This document shows positions 52,606-62,375 of a stretch of 64,000 bases of DNA, one piece after another. Numbering within the stretch: the stretch's first letter is position 1; every line of letters begins with the position of its first letter. The position numbers and the translations under genes were made by a program. This DNA is from JANXUR01 sp038229415. Its GTDB lineage: Bacteria > Acidobacteriota > Terriglobia > Terriglobales > Acidobacteriaceae. Where the stretch lies: the NCBI GenBank assembly GCA_038229415.1, contig JBBROM010000003.1, positions 310,001-374,000 of the forward strand, read 5' to 3'. The notes under the pieces are model-generated. The model saw only the letters and a program-made list of their open reading frames with translations, did not search any database and had not been told where the DNA came from.

Positions 52606-53631
52606 CTACTTCGGCTCGCGCCAAGCGCGGTTGGCGCCCCAATTGCGATTGTGCCAATAGGGGTAGGGGACGGCGCTCGTGGTAACTGCATCTAAACGCT
52701 GGACTTGTTCAGTGCTAAGTTCCCAAGTTGCTGTAGCCAAGTTGTCTTTCAGCTGAGTCAAATTACGGGCCCCGATAATGACTGACGTTACTCCCGGTTT
52801 AGCTCGCAGCCAGTTCAGAGCGACCTGTGGGATAGAAACTGAGTGGGTGTTGGCGATCTTCGCCATCTCGTCCACTATGGCGTAGACCTTCTCCATGTCC
52901 ACATTGCCGGGGCCTTCCATGTTGGCCAGCCGGGCGTTGTCGGGTCGGGCTTCTCCGCGGCGATACTTGCCGCTCAGCAATCCAAAGGCAAGCGGACTCC
53001 ATACCAGCATGCCTACGCCGTGATCGAGGCCTGCGGGGACGAGTTCCCACTCGGCGTCGCGCGCCAGCAGCGAGTAGTAAATCTGCTGCGAGGTGCAGCG
53101 CTCCCAGCCATGCTGCTTGGAGATGGCGGTAGCCTTGCTGAGCGCCCAGCCGGGAAAGTTCGAGTGGCCGATATAGCGCACCTTGCCGCTGCGGACGAGG
53201 TCATCGAGCGCCCGCATCGTCTCTTCCATGGGAGTGAAGGCGTCGAAGTTGTGGACTTGGTAGAGGTCAATGTAATCCGTTTTCAGGCGACGCAGGCTGG
53301 CTTCGCAGGCGCGAATCAGGTGGTAGCGCGAGCTACCGACGTCGTTCACGCCAGCGCCCATGGTTCCGAAGCCCTTGGTGGCAATCAGCACATCCTTGCG
53401 GCGGTCGCCGAGCGCCGCGGCGAGAATCTCTTCTGATTGCCCGTTGGAGTAGATGTCGGCGGTGTCGAACAGATTGACACCCTGCGCAATGCACTCGTCC
53501 ACAAGGACGCGAGCCTCTTCTACCTGCGTCTGCCCGACGTTCTTCCACTCCCAACTGCCGCCAAACGTCATGGTGCCAAAGCTGAGAACGCTGACCTTAA
53601 GCCCACTACGCCCGAGAAAACGGTATTCCAT
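52606..53631 (-). CDS. Aldo/keto reductase
   Basis: 341 residues from an ATG behind AAGGAG. NAD(P)H-dependent (alpha/beta)8 barrel. The tetrad is visible: Asp in FDTADIYSNGQSEE, its Tyr, Lys in VLIATKGFG and His in LYQVHNFD. The late SVIIGARNLTQLKDNL binds NADP. It belongs to the large family near YajO/AKR11-13; the sugar or aldehyde substrate is unknown. It lies inside the carbohydrate block, between glgP and the MFS carrier. Confidence 0.92.
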   Translation of the reverse strand: MEYRFLGRSGLKVSVLSFGTMTFGGSWEWKNVGQTQVEEARVLVDECIAQGVNLFDTADIYSNGQSEEILAAALGDRRKDVLIATKGFGTMGAGVNDVGSSRYHLIRACEASLRRLKTDYIDLYQVHNFDAFTPMEETMRALDDLVRSGKVRYIGHSNFPGWALSKATAISKQHGWERCTSQQIYYSLLARDAEWELVPAGLDHGVGMLVWSPLAFGLLSGKYRRGEARPDNARLANMEGPGNVDMEKVYAIVDEMAKIANTHSVSIPQVALNWLRAKPGVTSVIIGARNLTQLKDNLATATWELSTEQVQRLDAVTTSAVPYPYWHNRNWGANRAWREPK

Positions 53632-53652
53632 GACGAAAATCTCCTTGCAAAA

Positions 53653-55038
53653 TTATGAAAGTGGCTCGCGTACCGAAGCGCGATTCGACTTTAGCGGAGA
53701 ACCCGACAGCGCAGGAACCAGGACTTCTTCCATCTCCGCGCCCGGTTCTGTCACGCGCTGCACTAATAGCGCCGCAATCGCCATGAACGCTCCGCCTGCC
53801 ACTACGGCTGCCATACGATTGTTGCCGAGCGAATGGCTCATGATCCAGCCAAAGAAAAGTGAGGCGAGAATTTCGGGGATCACAATAAAGAAGTTGAAGA
53901 TGCCCATGAATACGCCCGTCTTGTTCGCTGGGATCGATCCGGCGAGCAGGCAATAAGGCATGGATAACGTGCTCGCCCATGCAATGCCGACTCCGGCCAT
54001 CGAGAGTAGCAACCAGTACTTGTCGTGAATCACTGCGACCGACATCAGCCCAGAAGCGCCGCACAGGAGGCACAAGGTGTGCGTGTTCTTCTGGCCGAGT
54101 TTCTTGGCGAGTCCCGGCAACGCGAACGAAAAGAAGAAGCACACCGCCGAGTACATTCCGAAACAGACGCCGCCCCACTCAATTCCATCCGTGTAAAGCG
54201 AAGAAGTCTGATCGGGTGCGCCGAATACGTTATGCGCGACCGCGACGCCGAAGTAGAGCCACATGCAAAACAAGCCCAGCCAGGTGAAAAGCTGCACCGG
54301 TGCCAGCCTGCGCATGTTCGGGGGCATGTCGCCGATGGAGCCAAGAATCTCGCGGGCGTTATCCATCAGCCCTGCCTTAGACTCTTTCTCTTTGCGGAAA
54401 GCTTCCATGTCGTCTGGCGGATATTCCTTGGTGGTAAAGATCGTCCACATGACGGCGACGAAGAACGCAGCGGCCCCGACGTAGAAAGAAATCTGGATCG
54501 AAGGCGGTACGGCATGCGCTGCGGTGGACTGCGATGCAACGTGAAATACGTTGCTGAGCAGGAACGGAAGAACGGAAGCGATGACCGCGCCGAATCCGAT
54601 GAACAAGCTCTGCATGGCGAAGCCGCGAGTGCGCTGTTTGGGCGGCAAAATATCGGCCACGAAAGCGCGGAACGGCTCCATGCTGATGTTGATGGATGCG
54701 TCGAGGATCCAGAGTAGGCCGACTGCCATCCAAAGCGATGAACTGTTGGGCATCAGGATCAATGCGATGGAGCTGAGGATAGCGCCGGCGAGAAAATAAG
54801 GGCGCCGCCGGCCAAGTGGCCCCCAAGTGCGGTCGCTGGCGTGGCCGATGATGGGCTGCATGATCAGGCCGGTGAGCGGTGCCGCCAGCCACAGCAAGGA
54901 AAGCTGCTCCGGCTTGGCACCGAGGTATTCATAAATAGCGCTCATGTTCGCCATCTGGAGCGCCCAGCCGAACTGAATGCCGAGAAAGCCGAAGCTCATG
55001 TTCCAGATTTGCCAGAAGTTGCGTGTGGGTTTCTCCAT
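53653..55038 (-). CDS. MFS sugar transporter, SLC45/sucrose-maltose type
   Basis: 461 residues with 12 membrane segments. Inner-membrane carrier, probably proton-coupled. The motif GHASDRTWGPLGRRRPYFLAG between helices 2 and 3 and QSLFIGFGAVIASVLPF are typical of the glycoside/SLC45 group that transports sucrose or maltose. It is followed after 51 bases by malQ in the reverse-strand order (malQ lies to the right) and precedes the aldo/keto reductase, so a role in maltodextrin or sucrose uptake fits the neighbours. Confidence 0.9.
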   Translation of the reverse strand: MEKPTRNFWQIWNMSFGFLGIQFGWALQMANMSAIYEYLGAKPEQLSLLWLAAPLTGLIMQPIIGHASDRTWGPLGRRRPYFLAGAILSSIALILMPNSSSLWMAVGLLWILDASINISMEPFRAFVADILPPKQRTRGFAMQSLFIGFGAVIASVLPFLLSNVFHVASQSTAAHAVPPSIQISFYVGAAAFFVAVMWTIFTTKEYPPDDMEAFRKEKESKAGLMDNAREILGSIGDMPPNMRRLAPVQLFTWLGLFCMWLYFGVAVAHNVFGAPDQTSSLYTDGIEWGGVCFGMYSAVCFFFSFALPGLAKKLGQKNTHTLCLLCGASGLMSVAVIHDKYWLLLSMAGVGIAWASTLSMPYCLLAGSIPANKTGVFMGIFNFFIVIPEILASLFFGWIMSHSLGNNRMAAVVAGGAFMAIAALLVQRVTEPGAEMEEVLVPALSGSPLKSNRASVREPLS

Positions 55039-55089
55039 CGAAATCGCCCATTCCCCGAATCGCTGAATTTGCCTGAAATTATCGCTAGC

Positions 55090-56616
55090 TTACCGCTCGT
55101 ACAGCTCCGTCATCGCTCGCAGCTTGGCCGCCACTGCCGTTGTCATCGCACCCGGCGTCACCCGCCAGCGCCAATGCCCGCTGGGACTGCCGGGCAGGTT
55201 CATCCGCGCTTCTCCGCCCAGCCCCAGCACATCTTGCAGCGGAATGATCGCGGTGTTGGCTACCGAGGATAGCACTCCACGAATCAGCACCCAGTGCACT
55301 GGATCCTTGTCGGTGAAATTGAGGTAGGCCTTCGCGTAGTCGTGCTCCTTGGCAATATCGGCCCAACTCCGCGTGCTGCCTTCGCCGGGCCCGCTGCGCC
55401 ACCAGCCCACCACGGTGTCATTGTCATGCGTGCCGGTATAGGCGACGAGATTCGGCTCGTAGCTGTGCGGGCGGAAGGTATGAGCCATGGGGTCGGTGCC
55501 GAACCCGAATTGCAGAATCGCCATGCCCGGCAAATGGAACTCATTGCGAATGCCTTCCACCTCGGGTGTGATGCTGCCCAGATTTTCTGCAATCACGGGC
55601 AGGTCGCCGAGTTCGCGTTGCAGCACGCGGAACAGCTCAGCACCAGGGCCTTTGACCCATGTTCCATTCACAGCGGTCGTTTCATTGCCGGGAATTTCCC
55701 AGTAGGCCTCGAAGCCGCGGAAGTGATCTATACGGACGAGATCGTAGAGTTGAAGCGCGGCGCGAAAGCGCTCGACCCACCACTGATAGCCGTTTTCGCG
55801 ATGCAGCGGCCAGTCATAAATAGGATTACCCCAGCACTGGCCGGTGGCGCTGAAGTAATCGGGTGGCACGCCAGCGATGACCTTAGGGAAGCCACGGCTA
55901 TCGAGCAGGAAGAATTCGCGTCGCGCCCATACGTCGGCGCTATCGTGCGCCACGTAAATAGGCACGTCTCCGATAATTTGAATGCCGCGCTCATGTGCGT
56001 AGGCGCGTAGTGCGCTCCATTGGCGGAAGAAGACAAACTGCCAATACTGATGCCCGTGAATTTCTTTGGCGAGGCGGGCGCGCCAAGTCGCCAGCGCTTC
56101 CGGATCGTGCGAGGCAAGCAGCCCCTGCCAGCGCGTCCAAGCTACAAGATCGTTGGCATCCTTGATGGCCATGAACAACGCGAAGTCATCGAGCCACGAT
56201 GCGTTCGTCTCGCAGAACTCCTTGAATGCCACCTGCTCGCTTTCTGGGGCGTTGCGGAAGAAGCTTCCGGCGGCGCGACGCAACAGGGATACTTTGTAGG
56301 CGATGGCCTCGGCGTAGTCTACATTGCCAATGGGGAACGCGGGTACATACGCGACGTCAGAGGACGAGAGTACGTTTTCTTCCACCAACTTTTCGAGGCT
56401 GATCAGCAGCGGATTACCCGCCGTGGAAGAAAAACACTGGAACGGCGAATCGCCGTAACCGGTGGGATTGAGCGGCAACACCTGCCACAATTTCTGCCCG
56501 GCCGCTGCGAGAAAGTCCACGAAGCGATACGCCTCAGGGCCGAGGTCGCCCACGCCGTGCGCCGAAGGCAACGACGTGGGGTGGAGCAGGATGCCGCTGG
56601 AGCGGGAAAACTTCAT
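55090..56616 (-). CDS. malQ: 4-alpha-glucanotransferase (amylomaltase)
   Basis: 508 residues, GH77. Transfers segments of alpha-1,4-glucans, releasing glucose, in the cytoplasm. The nucleophile region is LVRIDHFRGFEAYWEIP (Asp near 295), the acid/base Glu is in VIAENLG near 342, and THDNDT near 396 completes the site. The N-terminus SGILLHPTSLPSAHGVGDLG is typical. The ATG lies 2 bases after the stop of the GH13 gene, so the two are coupled. Confidence 0.95.
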   Translation of the reverse strand: MKFSRSSGILLHPTSLPSAHGVGDLGPEAYRFVDFLAAAGQKLWQVLPLNPTGYGDSPFQCFSSTAGNPLLISLEKLVEENVLSSSDVAYVPAFPIGNVDYAEAIAYKVSLLRRAAGSFFRNAPESEQVAFKEFCETNASWLDDFALFMAIKDANDLVAWTRWQGLLASHDPEALATWRARLAKEIHGHQYWQFVFFRQWSALRAYAHERGIQIIGDVPIYVAHDSADVWARREFFLLDSRGFPKVIAGVPPDYFSATGQCWGNPIYDWPLHRENGYQWWVERFRAALQLYDLVRIDHFRGFEAYWEIPGNETTAVNGTWVKGPGAELFRVLQRELGDLPVIAENLGSITPEVEGIRNEFHLPGMAILQFGFGTDPMAHTFRPHSYEPNLVAYTGTHDNDTVVGWWRSGPGEGSTRSWADIAKEHDYAKAYLNFTDKDPVHWVLIRGVLSSVANTAIIPLQDVLGLGGEARMNLPGSPSGHWRWRVTPGAMTTAVAAKLRAMTELYER

Positions 56617-56618
56617 TG

Positions 56619-58022
56619 CTACTGCACCTTCCGACGATTACCCGCGACGCGATAAATGCGGAACTCCCACGCCCCCAGTGTGAGCGCGGGCAGCGTGATG
56701 TGCTTGTGCTCGAATCCGGCTGCTGGGGTTTCGTCCACGTAGTCGCCAGCAGGTGCCTCTACCGTGCCGCTGAACGGCTGGTTGGAGAAGTTCACCGCGA
56801 CGAAATATTCCTCGCCGCCGCCGCGACGGAAGTAGGTGACTACGCGATCCTGCGCGGAGTTGTGCAGCCATTCGATTTCGCCCTGCTGGAGTGCAGGATG
56901 CGCCTTGCGCAGCGCCACCATCTGCGGAAAGAACGTCGCTTGATACTCACGGCGATTGACGATTTGCCACTGAATCTTGATGTTCTCGAACAGTGCCGGA
57001 TCGCCGGACTCGCCCGCATCGCCGACTTCCATGCCGTTGTACAGCATGGGTACGCCGTCCATTGTAAAGATGAAGGCCGCTGCCGCCAGAGCGCCGCGTT
57101 CGCCATAGCGAACGACCGCTCGCGTCTCATCATGATCGTCCGAGATGCGCATCTCCATCGCACCCTTGGGATCGCGCTGGTGGTACTCCTCGATATTTTC
57201 AATAAGCGACGAGGCTGACGCGCCGCGCATGATCACATTGTTCAGCGTCCCCAGCAGTGGCCAGGAATAGTCGAGATCGAACGCCTTGGTCAGCAGTTCC
57301 GGCTTGCTGGCTTCGGCCACCATGAACATGCTGGGCTTAATCTTTTCGAGTTCTGTGCGGGCGTTCTCCCAGAAGTCGGTGGGCACTTCACCCGCCACGT
57401 CGCAGCGGAAGCCGTCGAGGTCGAAGTCCCTCATCCAGTACTTCAGCATGTCCGTCATGTAAGCGCGCAGCTCGGGATTCTTGTAGTTGAGTCCGGCGAC
57501 GTCCGTCCATTCCGGCACCGGCGGAATCACGTTGCCTTGCGCATCCTGCTTGTACCAGTCCCTATGCTTTAGCAGCACGCTGTCCCAAGCCGTGTGGTTG
57601 GCCACGATGTCAATCACGACCTTGAAGCCCTTGGCGTGCGCGGCGCTGACGAAGTGGTGAAAATCATCCTTGGTGCCGAACTCGGGATTGACGGCGTAAT
57701 AGTCCTGCACCGCATAGGGGCTACCATAGGTGCCCTTCGCCTTCACCTTGCCCGCCGGATGAATCGGCATGATCCACAGGATGGTGACGCCGAGATCCTT
57801 CAGCTTGTCGAGCCGCGCCTCCGCGCCTTTGAAGTCACCGCTGGCGGAAAACGTATGCAGATTCAGCTCGTAGATCACGCCACTCTTCACCCAGTCGGCG
57901 ACGGGGCGCGAGGTGGGGCGCGGATCTTGCGAAAAGGCGAAGGGCGCTGCTGAGGTCAAAGCGGCGAGCGCGAAAGCCAGCGCGAGCGTGGAGGCGAGAG
58001 GGCGACGAAGAGCCTTGAACAC
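56619..58022 (-). CDS. Secreted GH13 alpha-amylase-family enzyme
   Basis: 467 residues from the GTG at 58022. GAGG lies 9 bases before it and it opens a signal peptide (VFKALRRPLASTLALAFALAALTSAAP, cut after FSQ); a longer frame to 58160 lacks such a start. Conserved regions: DIVANHTAWD (I), GFRCDVAGE with the nucleophile Asp near 206 (II), MVAEAS with the acid Glu near 235 (III), ISDDHDE near 297 (IV). It hydrolyses alpha-glucans in the periplasm or outside. Exact specificity (amylase, maltogenic or neopullulanase-like) is open. Confidence 0.92.
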   Translation of the reverse strand: MFKALRRPLASTLALAFALAALTSAAPFAFSQDPRPTSRPVADWVKSGVIYELNLHTFSASGDFKGAEARLDKLKDLGVTILWIMPIHPAGKVKAKGTYGSPYAVQDYYAVNPEFGTKDDFHHFVSAAHAKGFKVVIDIVANHTAWDSVLLKHRDWYKQDAQGNVIPPVPEWTDVAGLNYKNPELRAYMTDMLKYWMRDFDLDGFRCDVAGEVPTDFWENARTELEKIKPSMFMVAEASKPELLTKAFDLDYSWPLLGTLNNVIMRGASASSLIENIEEYHQRDPKGAMEMRISDDHDETRAVVRYGERGALAAAAFIFTMDGVPMLYNGMEVGDAGESGDPALFENIKIQWQIVNRREYQATFFPQMVALRKAHPALQQGEIEWLHNSAQDRVVTYFRRGGGEEYFVAVNFSNQPFSGTVEAPAGDYVDETPAAGFEHKHITLPALTLGAWEFRIYRVAGNRRKVQ

Positions 58023-58147
58023 AGGGAAATGCCTCAATTGTTGGATTTCGATTTGCGCAGCCGATTTTACGCCAACGCGGAGAGCTTTCTTGCCAGAAAG
58101 CGAACTAATGGCTTGGTAAACGTTTTCACGAGCGACGGCTTGAAGGT

Positions 58148-58192
58148 GGAAAACGGGCACAAGAAGAGCGAGGCAGCTCTGGTTGTGCCCGT
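58148..58192 (-). terminator. Rho-independent terminator
   Basis: ACGGGCACAA (58153-58162) and TTGTGCCCGT (58183-58192) enclose an inner AGAGC/GCTCT stem. On the minus strand the stem is followed by TTTT. It ends the zwf transcript ahead of the GH13 gene. Confidence 0.8.
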
Positions 58193-58200
58193 CCCCTTTG

Positions 58201-59730
58201 CTACTTCTCCACCACGCGCCACCTGCGCCCGTCGCGCTCCAACAGTTCGTCTGCTTCTTTGGGGCCCCAGCTTCCTGCCGGATAGTTGGGGAAGTTTCTT
58301 GGCGGCAGGGCCTTCCACACGTCGAGCATCGGCGTTACAACACTCCATCCGGCTTCCACCTGGTCGGCGCGCTGGAACAACGTGGCGTCGCCGATCATGC
58401 AATCGTGCATCAGGCGCTCGTAGCCAGTGGAAGGGGTAACGCCGAAGTAGTCGGCGTAGTTGAAGGTCATGTCCACGGTGCCGAGCCGCATGATGGGGCC
58501 GGGCGTCTTGGCGGCAAAGCTGAGTTTGATGCCTTCCTCGGGCTGAATCTGGATGACCAGTGTATTGGGCATCAGGTGATCCACGGCAGTGTCGCGGAAG
58601 ATGCGCAGCGGCGGGCGGCGGAACTCGACGCAGATGTAGGTGTGGCGCGAATTCAGACGTTTGCCGGTGCGCAGATAAAAGGGCACGCCCGCCCAGCGCC
58701 AGTTGTCAATTTGCAACTTCATGGCGACGTAGGTTTCGGTGGCAGAATCAGGCGGAACTTGCGGCTCGGAACGGTAGGCGGGCATGCGAGTGTCGCCGGA
58801 GGCGCTATCGCCATACTGCCCGCGCACCGTGCGGGTCAGTACATCTTCCGCGCTGAAGGGCTGGATGGCATGCAAAATCTTAGCCTGCTCGTCGCGCACG
58901 GCATCGGCTTGGAACGAGATCGGTGGCTCCATCGCCGTGAGGCTAATCAATTGGAATATGTGGTTAGGCACCATGTCGCGTAGCGCGCCAGCGGTGTCGT
59001 AGTATCCGCCACGCTGCTCTACGCCAACGGTTTCGGCCACTGTGATTTGCACGTGATCAATATAGCGGCGATTCCAGATGGGCTCGAAGATGCCGTTGGC
59101 AAAGCGGAAGGCCATGATGTTCTGCACCGTCTCTTTGCCCAGGTAGTGGTCTATGCGGTAGATCTGGTTCTCGCTCATCACCTTACGCAACTGCTGATTC
59201 AGGGTGTGTGCTGAGTCCAGGTCGCGGCCAAAGGGCTTCTCCACGATGACGCGCCGCCACTTGCCATTGTCTTCGGCAAGCATGTTGGCCGCGCCGAGCT
59301 GAGTGGCGATTTCGCCGAAAAATGCTGGCGCCACAGCTAGGTAATAGAACAAATTGCCGTGCGTCATGTGATCTTTTTCGGTGCGTTGTAATTCGGTTTG
59401 CAGCCGGGCGTAGACCTGCGGATCGTTGAACTCGCCCTGCATATAGGTAATGCGTTTGAGGAACCACTCCCACAGGTCGTTGTCTAGCGGGCAGCCGAGG
59501 AACTCAGGCATATCTTTGCTAAGGTTGTCGCGGAACTGCTCGCTGGTAAGCTCGTTGCGGGCGACGCCAATGATGGCGAACTCACGCGACAGCAAATTTT
59601 CCTTGGCCAAGTTGTAAAGCGCGGGAATCAGCTTGCGGCGGGTAAGGTCGCCGGTGGCGCCAAAAATAACCATGGTGCAAGGGTCGCCGGGGCGTCCGGT
59701 CTGTCGCAGGTCGGTAGCAGGAGTGGTCAT
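58201..59730 (-). CDS. zwf: Glucose-6-phosphate 1-dehydrogenase
   Basis: 509 residues. Oxidises glucose-6-phosphate to 6-phosphogluconolactone, the entry to the oxidative pentose phosphate and Entner-Doudoroff pathways. Marks: GATGDLTRRKLIPALYNL (NADP), RIDHYLGKETVQNIMAFRFAN near residue 197 with the catalytic His and Lys, and the C-terminal domain. GAGG precedes the ATG at 11 bases. It takes glucose phosphates from glgP and malQ products. No gnd or pgl is adjacent. Confidence 0.96.
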   Translation of the reverse strand: MTTPATDLRQTGRPGDPCTMVIFGATGDLTRRKLIPALYNLAKENLLSREFAIIGVARNELTSEQFRDNLSKDMPEFLGCPLDNDLWEWFLKRITYMQGEFNDPQVYARLQTELQRTEKDHMTHGNLFYYLAVAPAFFGEIATQLGAANMLAEDNGKWRRVIVEKPFGRDLDSAHTLNQQLRKVMSENQIYRIDHYLGKETVQNIMAFRFANGIFEPIWNRRYIDHVQITVAETVGVEQRGGYYDTAGALRDMVPNHIFQLISLTAMEPPISFQADAVRDEQAKILHAIQPFSAEDVLTRTVRGQYGDSASGDTRMPAYRSEPQVPPDSATETYVAMKLQIDNWRWAGVPFYLRTGKRLNSRHTYICVEFRRPPLRIFRDTAVDHLMPNTLVIQIQPEEGIKLSFAAKTPGPIMRLGTVDMTFNYADYFGVTPSTGYERLMHDCMIGDATLFQRADQVEAGWSVVTPMLDVWKALPPRNFPNYPAGSWGPKEADELLERDGRRWRVVEK

Positions 59731-59834
59731 TCGGAATTTTTCCTCATTTCAAAAGTTCAAAACTCGGCGAAGCTGGTTAGGCAAGAAGGCCGCGTGCGCG
59801 GCGCTGCGAGTTGCTGCACGATGCAGAGTAACAT

Positions 59835-60821
59835 TCAACGACCGCCAGCCGTGGTGCGATAGTCCGGCCCTAGCGCAGCCGCCAAGTCATGCCAGGTGAC
59901 CAGCACAAAGTGGTGATCCGACAGAAAGCGGCGAAACTCTTCGCTGCGCACCACGTCGAAATCTGACTGCCGCCAAGCTGCGCCGTAGTCAGGATGGTCG
60001 TTGGTGGCACCGCGCATCTCGTCGTCGTCATACGCAAGATGCACGATGAGCTGATACGTTCCCGGAGGCAGTGGCGCCAGCATATTCTCGTACGCCTTGA
60101 GCCAGTCTTCGCGCTTTACGCCCGGCTCGATTCCAAGCAACTGGTCAATCTGAACCGCTCCTGGTGCGGGTTCGGCAGGCGTTTTGGGATGATCGGCTGT
60201 AGGAGCGCCTCGCGGATGCAGAATCGGCAAGCCGTACTCGCGCCCCAGCTTGCGATAGACGCTGAACAGTGGTGCCGTTTGAAACAGCGTACCCATGTGA
60301 GTATCGAAGTGACTCAGCCGTATGCCAGCTTGGCGGGCCTGCTCAATCTGCGCGCGCAACTCGGTCTCCGCCTCTTCAGGCTTGGCTTGTGCGGCAGCAG
60401 CGGATTCGGTAATCGGCAGATAGCCGGTTTCGTCCACCAAGCTTGGCACAATGGCAGCGCCGCGCACTGGCCGCCAGCGGAAGCCGGTCCATTCACTGGT
60501 GAGCGCAAGGTGAATGCCGAGGTCGGCTTTGGGATGCTCCCGCGCCCAGCGAGCCACCTCCGGAAACCACGGGCATGGCACCAGAATGCTGGCGGAAGAG
60601 ACCCAGCCACGCTCCAGTGCCTCGAAGGTAGCACGATTTTCGGAGTGGCTCATGCCTAGGTCGTCGGCGTGGAGGATGAGCAGGCGCGCGTCCGCAGGGA
60701 AGCCCAGCTTTTCGGCGGTGTTTTTGGCAGGCGACTGCGCTGGCAGGGAAGTCGAGGCCAGCAGTAGGCTGGTTAGAAAGAGGGCGAGTATGAAAACTCG
60801 TGGGCGAGTCAGCGACAGCAT
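59835..60821 (-). CDS. Secreted YdjC/ChbG-like carbohydrate deacetylase
   Basis: 328 residues from the ATG at 60821 behind GGAGG. Signal peptide MLSLTRPRVFILALFLTSLLLA. The metal site is LLILHADDLGMSHSEN (Asp), DLGIHLALTSEW and HFDTHMG (His). The family removes acetyl groups from small N-acetylated sugars such as chitooligosaccharides. Most members are cytoplasmic, so an exported version is unusual. The frame is open to 60875, but a GGAGG and signal peptide mark the chosen start. Confidence 0.88.
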   Translation of the reverse strand: MLSLTRPRVFILALFLTSLLLASTSLPAQSPAKNTAEKLGFPADARLLILHADDLGMSHSENRATFEALERGWVSSASILVPCPWFPEVARWAREHPKADLGIHLALTSEWTGFRWRPVRGAAIVPSLVDETGYLPITESAAAAQAKPEEAETELRAQIEQARQAGIRLSHFDTHMGTLFQTAPLFSVYRKLGREYGLPILHPRGAPTADHPKTPAEPAPGAVQIDQLLGIEPGVKREDWLKAYENMLAPLPPGTYQLIVHLAYDDDEMRGATNDHPDYGAAWRQSDFDVVRSEEFRRFLSDHHFVLVTWHDLAAALGPDYRTTAGGR

Positions 60822-60909
60822 CCTACCTCCGGAACACGGAAAACAAGCTCCCACAGTGTCCGCGTTCCGGGGCAAGATTTCAAGCCAGACCTTCGCTCTG
60901 AGAGAAATA

Positions 60910-62229
60910 CTAGGCGATCTTCAGCTTCTTCTGCATGTCTTCCAGCGAAATGCCTTTGGTCTCCGGATAGAACAGGAAGACGACGAAGAATTGCAGCACC
61001 ATCATCGCCGCAAAAAATGCAAACGGATAGCCGCCCGACTTGGCGGCCAACTGCGGGAAGATGAACGAGATCAGCGTGTTCATGATCCAGTGGGAGGAGC
61101 TGCCCAAGCTTTGGCCTTGCGCCCGTACGCGGTTGGGGAAGACTTCGCCGATGTAGACCCAGATGACCGCTCCCTGCGACAGCGCGAAGAAGGCGATAAA
61201 GCCGATGAGGCACCACAACAGCATCGCCTGATATTGATTGGTGAAGAAGATGTAGGCGACGCCTGCTAGCGAAATCGCGGTGCCGACTGAGCCAGTCAGC
61301 AGCAGCGCCTTGCGTCCGACGCGATCAATGACGGCCATGCCGACCATGGTGAACAGCAAGTTCGTCGCGCCCACTCCGACCGACTGCAAGTCGCCGGAAA
61401 CCTTTGAAAACCCAGCCTGGGCGAAGATGGTGTTCAGGTAATACAAAATCGCGTTGATGCCGGAAAGCTGATTGAACATACCGATGGTGATGGCAAGGAA
61501 AATCGGCAAACGATACTTCCATGAGAACCAATGTTCGCCGACGTGGTGCTCGGAGTCGAGGGAGTCCACGATGTCTTTCAATTCGCCGTCAGGGTCGGGC
61601 TCACCGATCAGTTGCAGCGTGGCGCGGGCTTCCTGCAACTTATTCTGCTTGGCGAGCCAGCGCGGACTGCGCGGAATGCCGAACAGCATGAAGAAGAAAA
61701 ACACGGCAGGCAGGGCGGCGATGCCGAGCTTCCACCGCCACTCGTTTTCGCCGAGTTGCTGTAGGCCGAGCATGTAGTTCGAGAAGTAGGCGACGAGGAT
61801 CCCCAGCACTACGTTGAACTGGAAGACGCCCACCAGCGTGCCGCGCCGCTTGGCGGGGGCGATTTCGGCGATGTACATCGGGCCCAGCACCGAAGAGCCG
61901 CCAATGGCGAGTCCGCCGATCACGCGGAAGATGATCAACATGGTCCAGTCGGTGGCAAAGGCGCAGCCGAGGGCGGAAATCACATACAGAACGGCCAGTC
62001 CGCGCAAACTGTCGCGACGTCCATAGCGGTCGCCCGGAATGCCAGCCAGTATGGCGCCGATGGTGGTGCCAATCAGCGCGCTCATCACCGTGATGCCGAG
62101 CGTATACGGAGTCAAGTGAAAGATTTGAGTGAGCTGCTGGTTGGTGCCAGCGATCACGACGGTGTCGAAACCGAACAGCAGGCCGCCGAGCGCGCCAACA
62201 ATAGTGCTCTTGAGCAGGGACGAGTTCAT
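60910..62229 (-). CDS. MFS sugar transporter, sugar-porter family
   Basis: 439 residues, 12 membrane segments. Proton-sugar symporter of the XylE/GLUT family. Marks: GALGGLLFGFDTVVIAG, DRYGRRDSLRG, PMYIAEIAPAKRRGTLVGVFQF, QLSGINAILYYLNTIF, and the C-terminal PETKG (PETKGISLEDM). Substrate is probably a hexose, such as the glucose or fructose released by the neighbouring GH13 and GH32 enzymes; this is inferred. GAAAGG precedes the ATG. Confidence 0.93.
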   Translation of the reverse strand: MNSSLLKSTIVGALGGLLFGFDTVVIAGTNQQLTQIFHLTPYTLGITVMSALIGTTIGAILAGIPGDRYGRRDSLRGLAVLYVISALGCAFATDWTMLIIFRVIGGLAIGGSSVLGPMYIAEIAPAKRRGTLVGVFQFNVVLGILVAYFSNYMLGLQQLGENEWRWKLGIAALPAVFFFFMLFGIPRSPRWLAKQNKLQEARATLQLIGEPDPDGELKDIVDSLDSEHHVGEHWFSWKYRLPIFLAITIGMFNQLSGINAILYYLNTIFAQAGFSKVSGDLQSVGVGATNLLFTMVGMAVIDRVGRKALLLTGSVGTAISLAGVAYIFFTNQYQAMLLWCLIGFIAFFALSQGAVIWVYIGEVFPNRVRAQGQSLGSSSHWIMNTLISFIFPQLAAKSGGYPFAFFAAMMVLQFFVVFLFYPETKGISLEDMQKKLKIA

Positions 62230-62286
62230 GGAGTGCCTTTCACCGCCTGAATGTTTCGTGCTGATACCGGGTAATCTCCCCCCGCC

Positions 62287-62360
62287 GTGTCATCCCGACC
62301 GAAGCGACCTGAGTCCGCGAAGCGGGCAAGGGAGCGCAGTGGAGGGACCCTGTGTTTTCT
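62287..62360. repeat. Dispersed intergenic repeat of the CATCCCGACCGAAGCG type
   Basis: TGTCATCCCGACCGAAGCG, then CGCGAAGCGGGCAAGGGAGCGCAGTGGAGGGACCCTG. This wording (a CATCC start, alternating GAAGCG/GAGCG and a GTGGAGGGACC end) recurs as short imperfect palindromes in acidobacterial intergenic regions, as far as I remember. I see only one clear copy in this window. It lies between the GH32 and sugar-porter genes. Confidence 0.4.
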
Positions 62361-62375
62361 TGCGCACACGCAATT

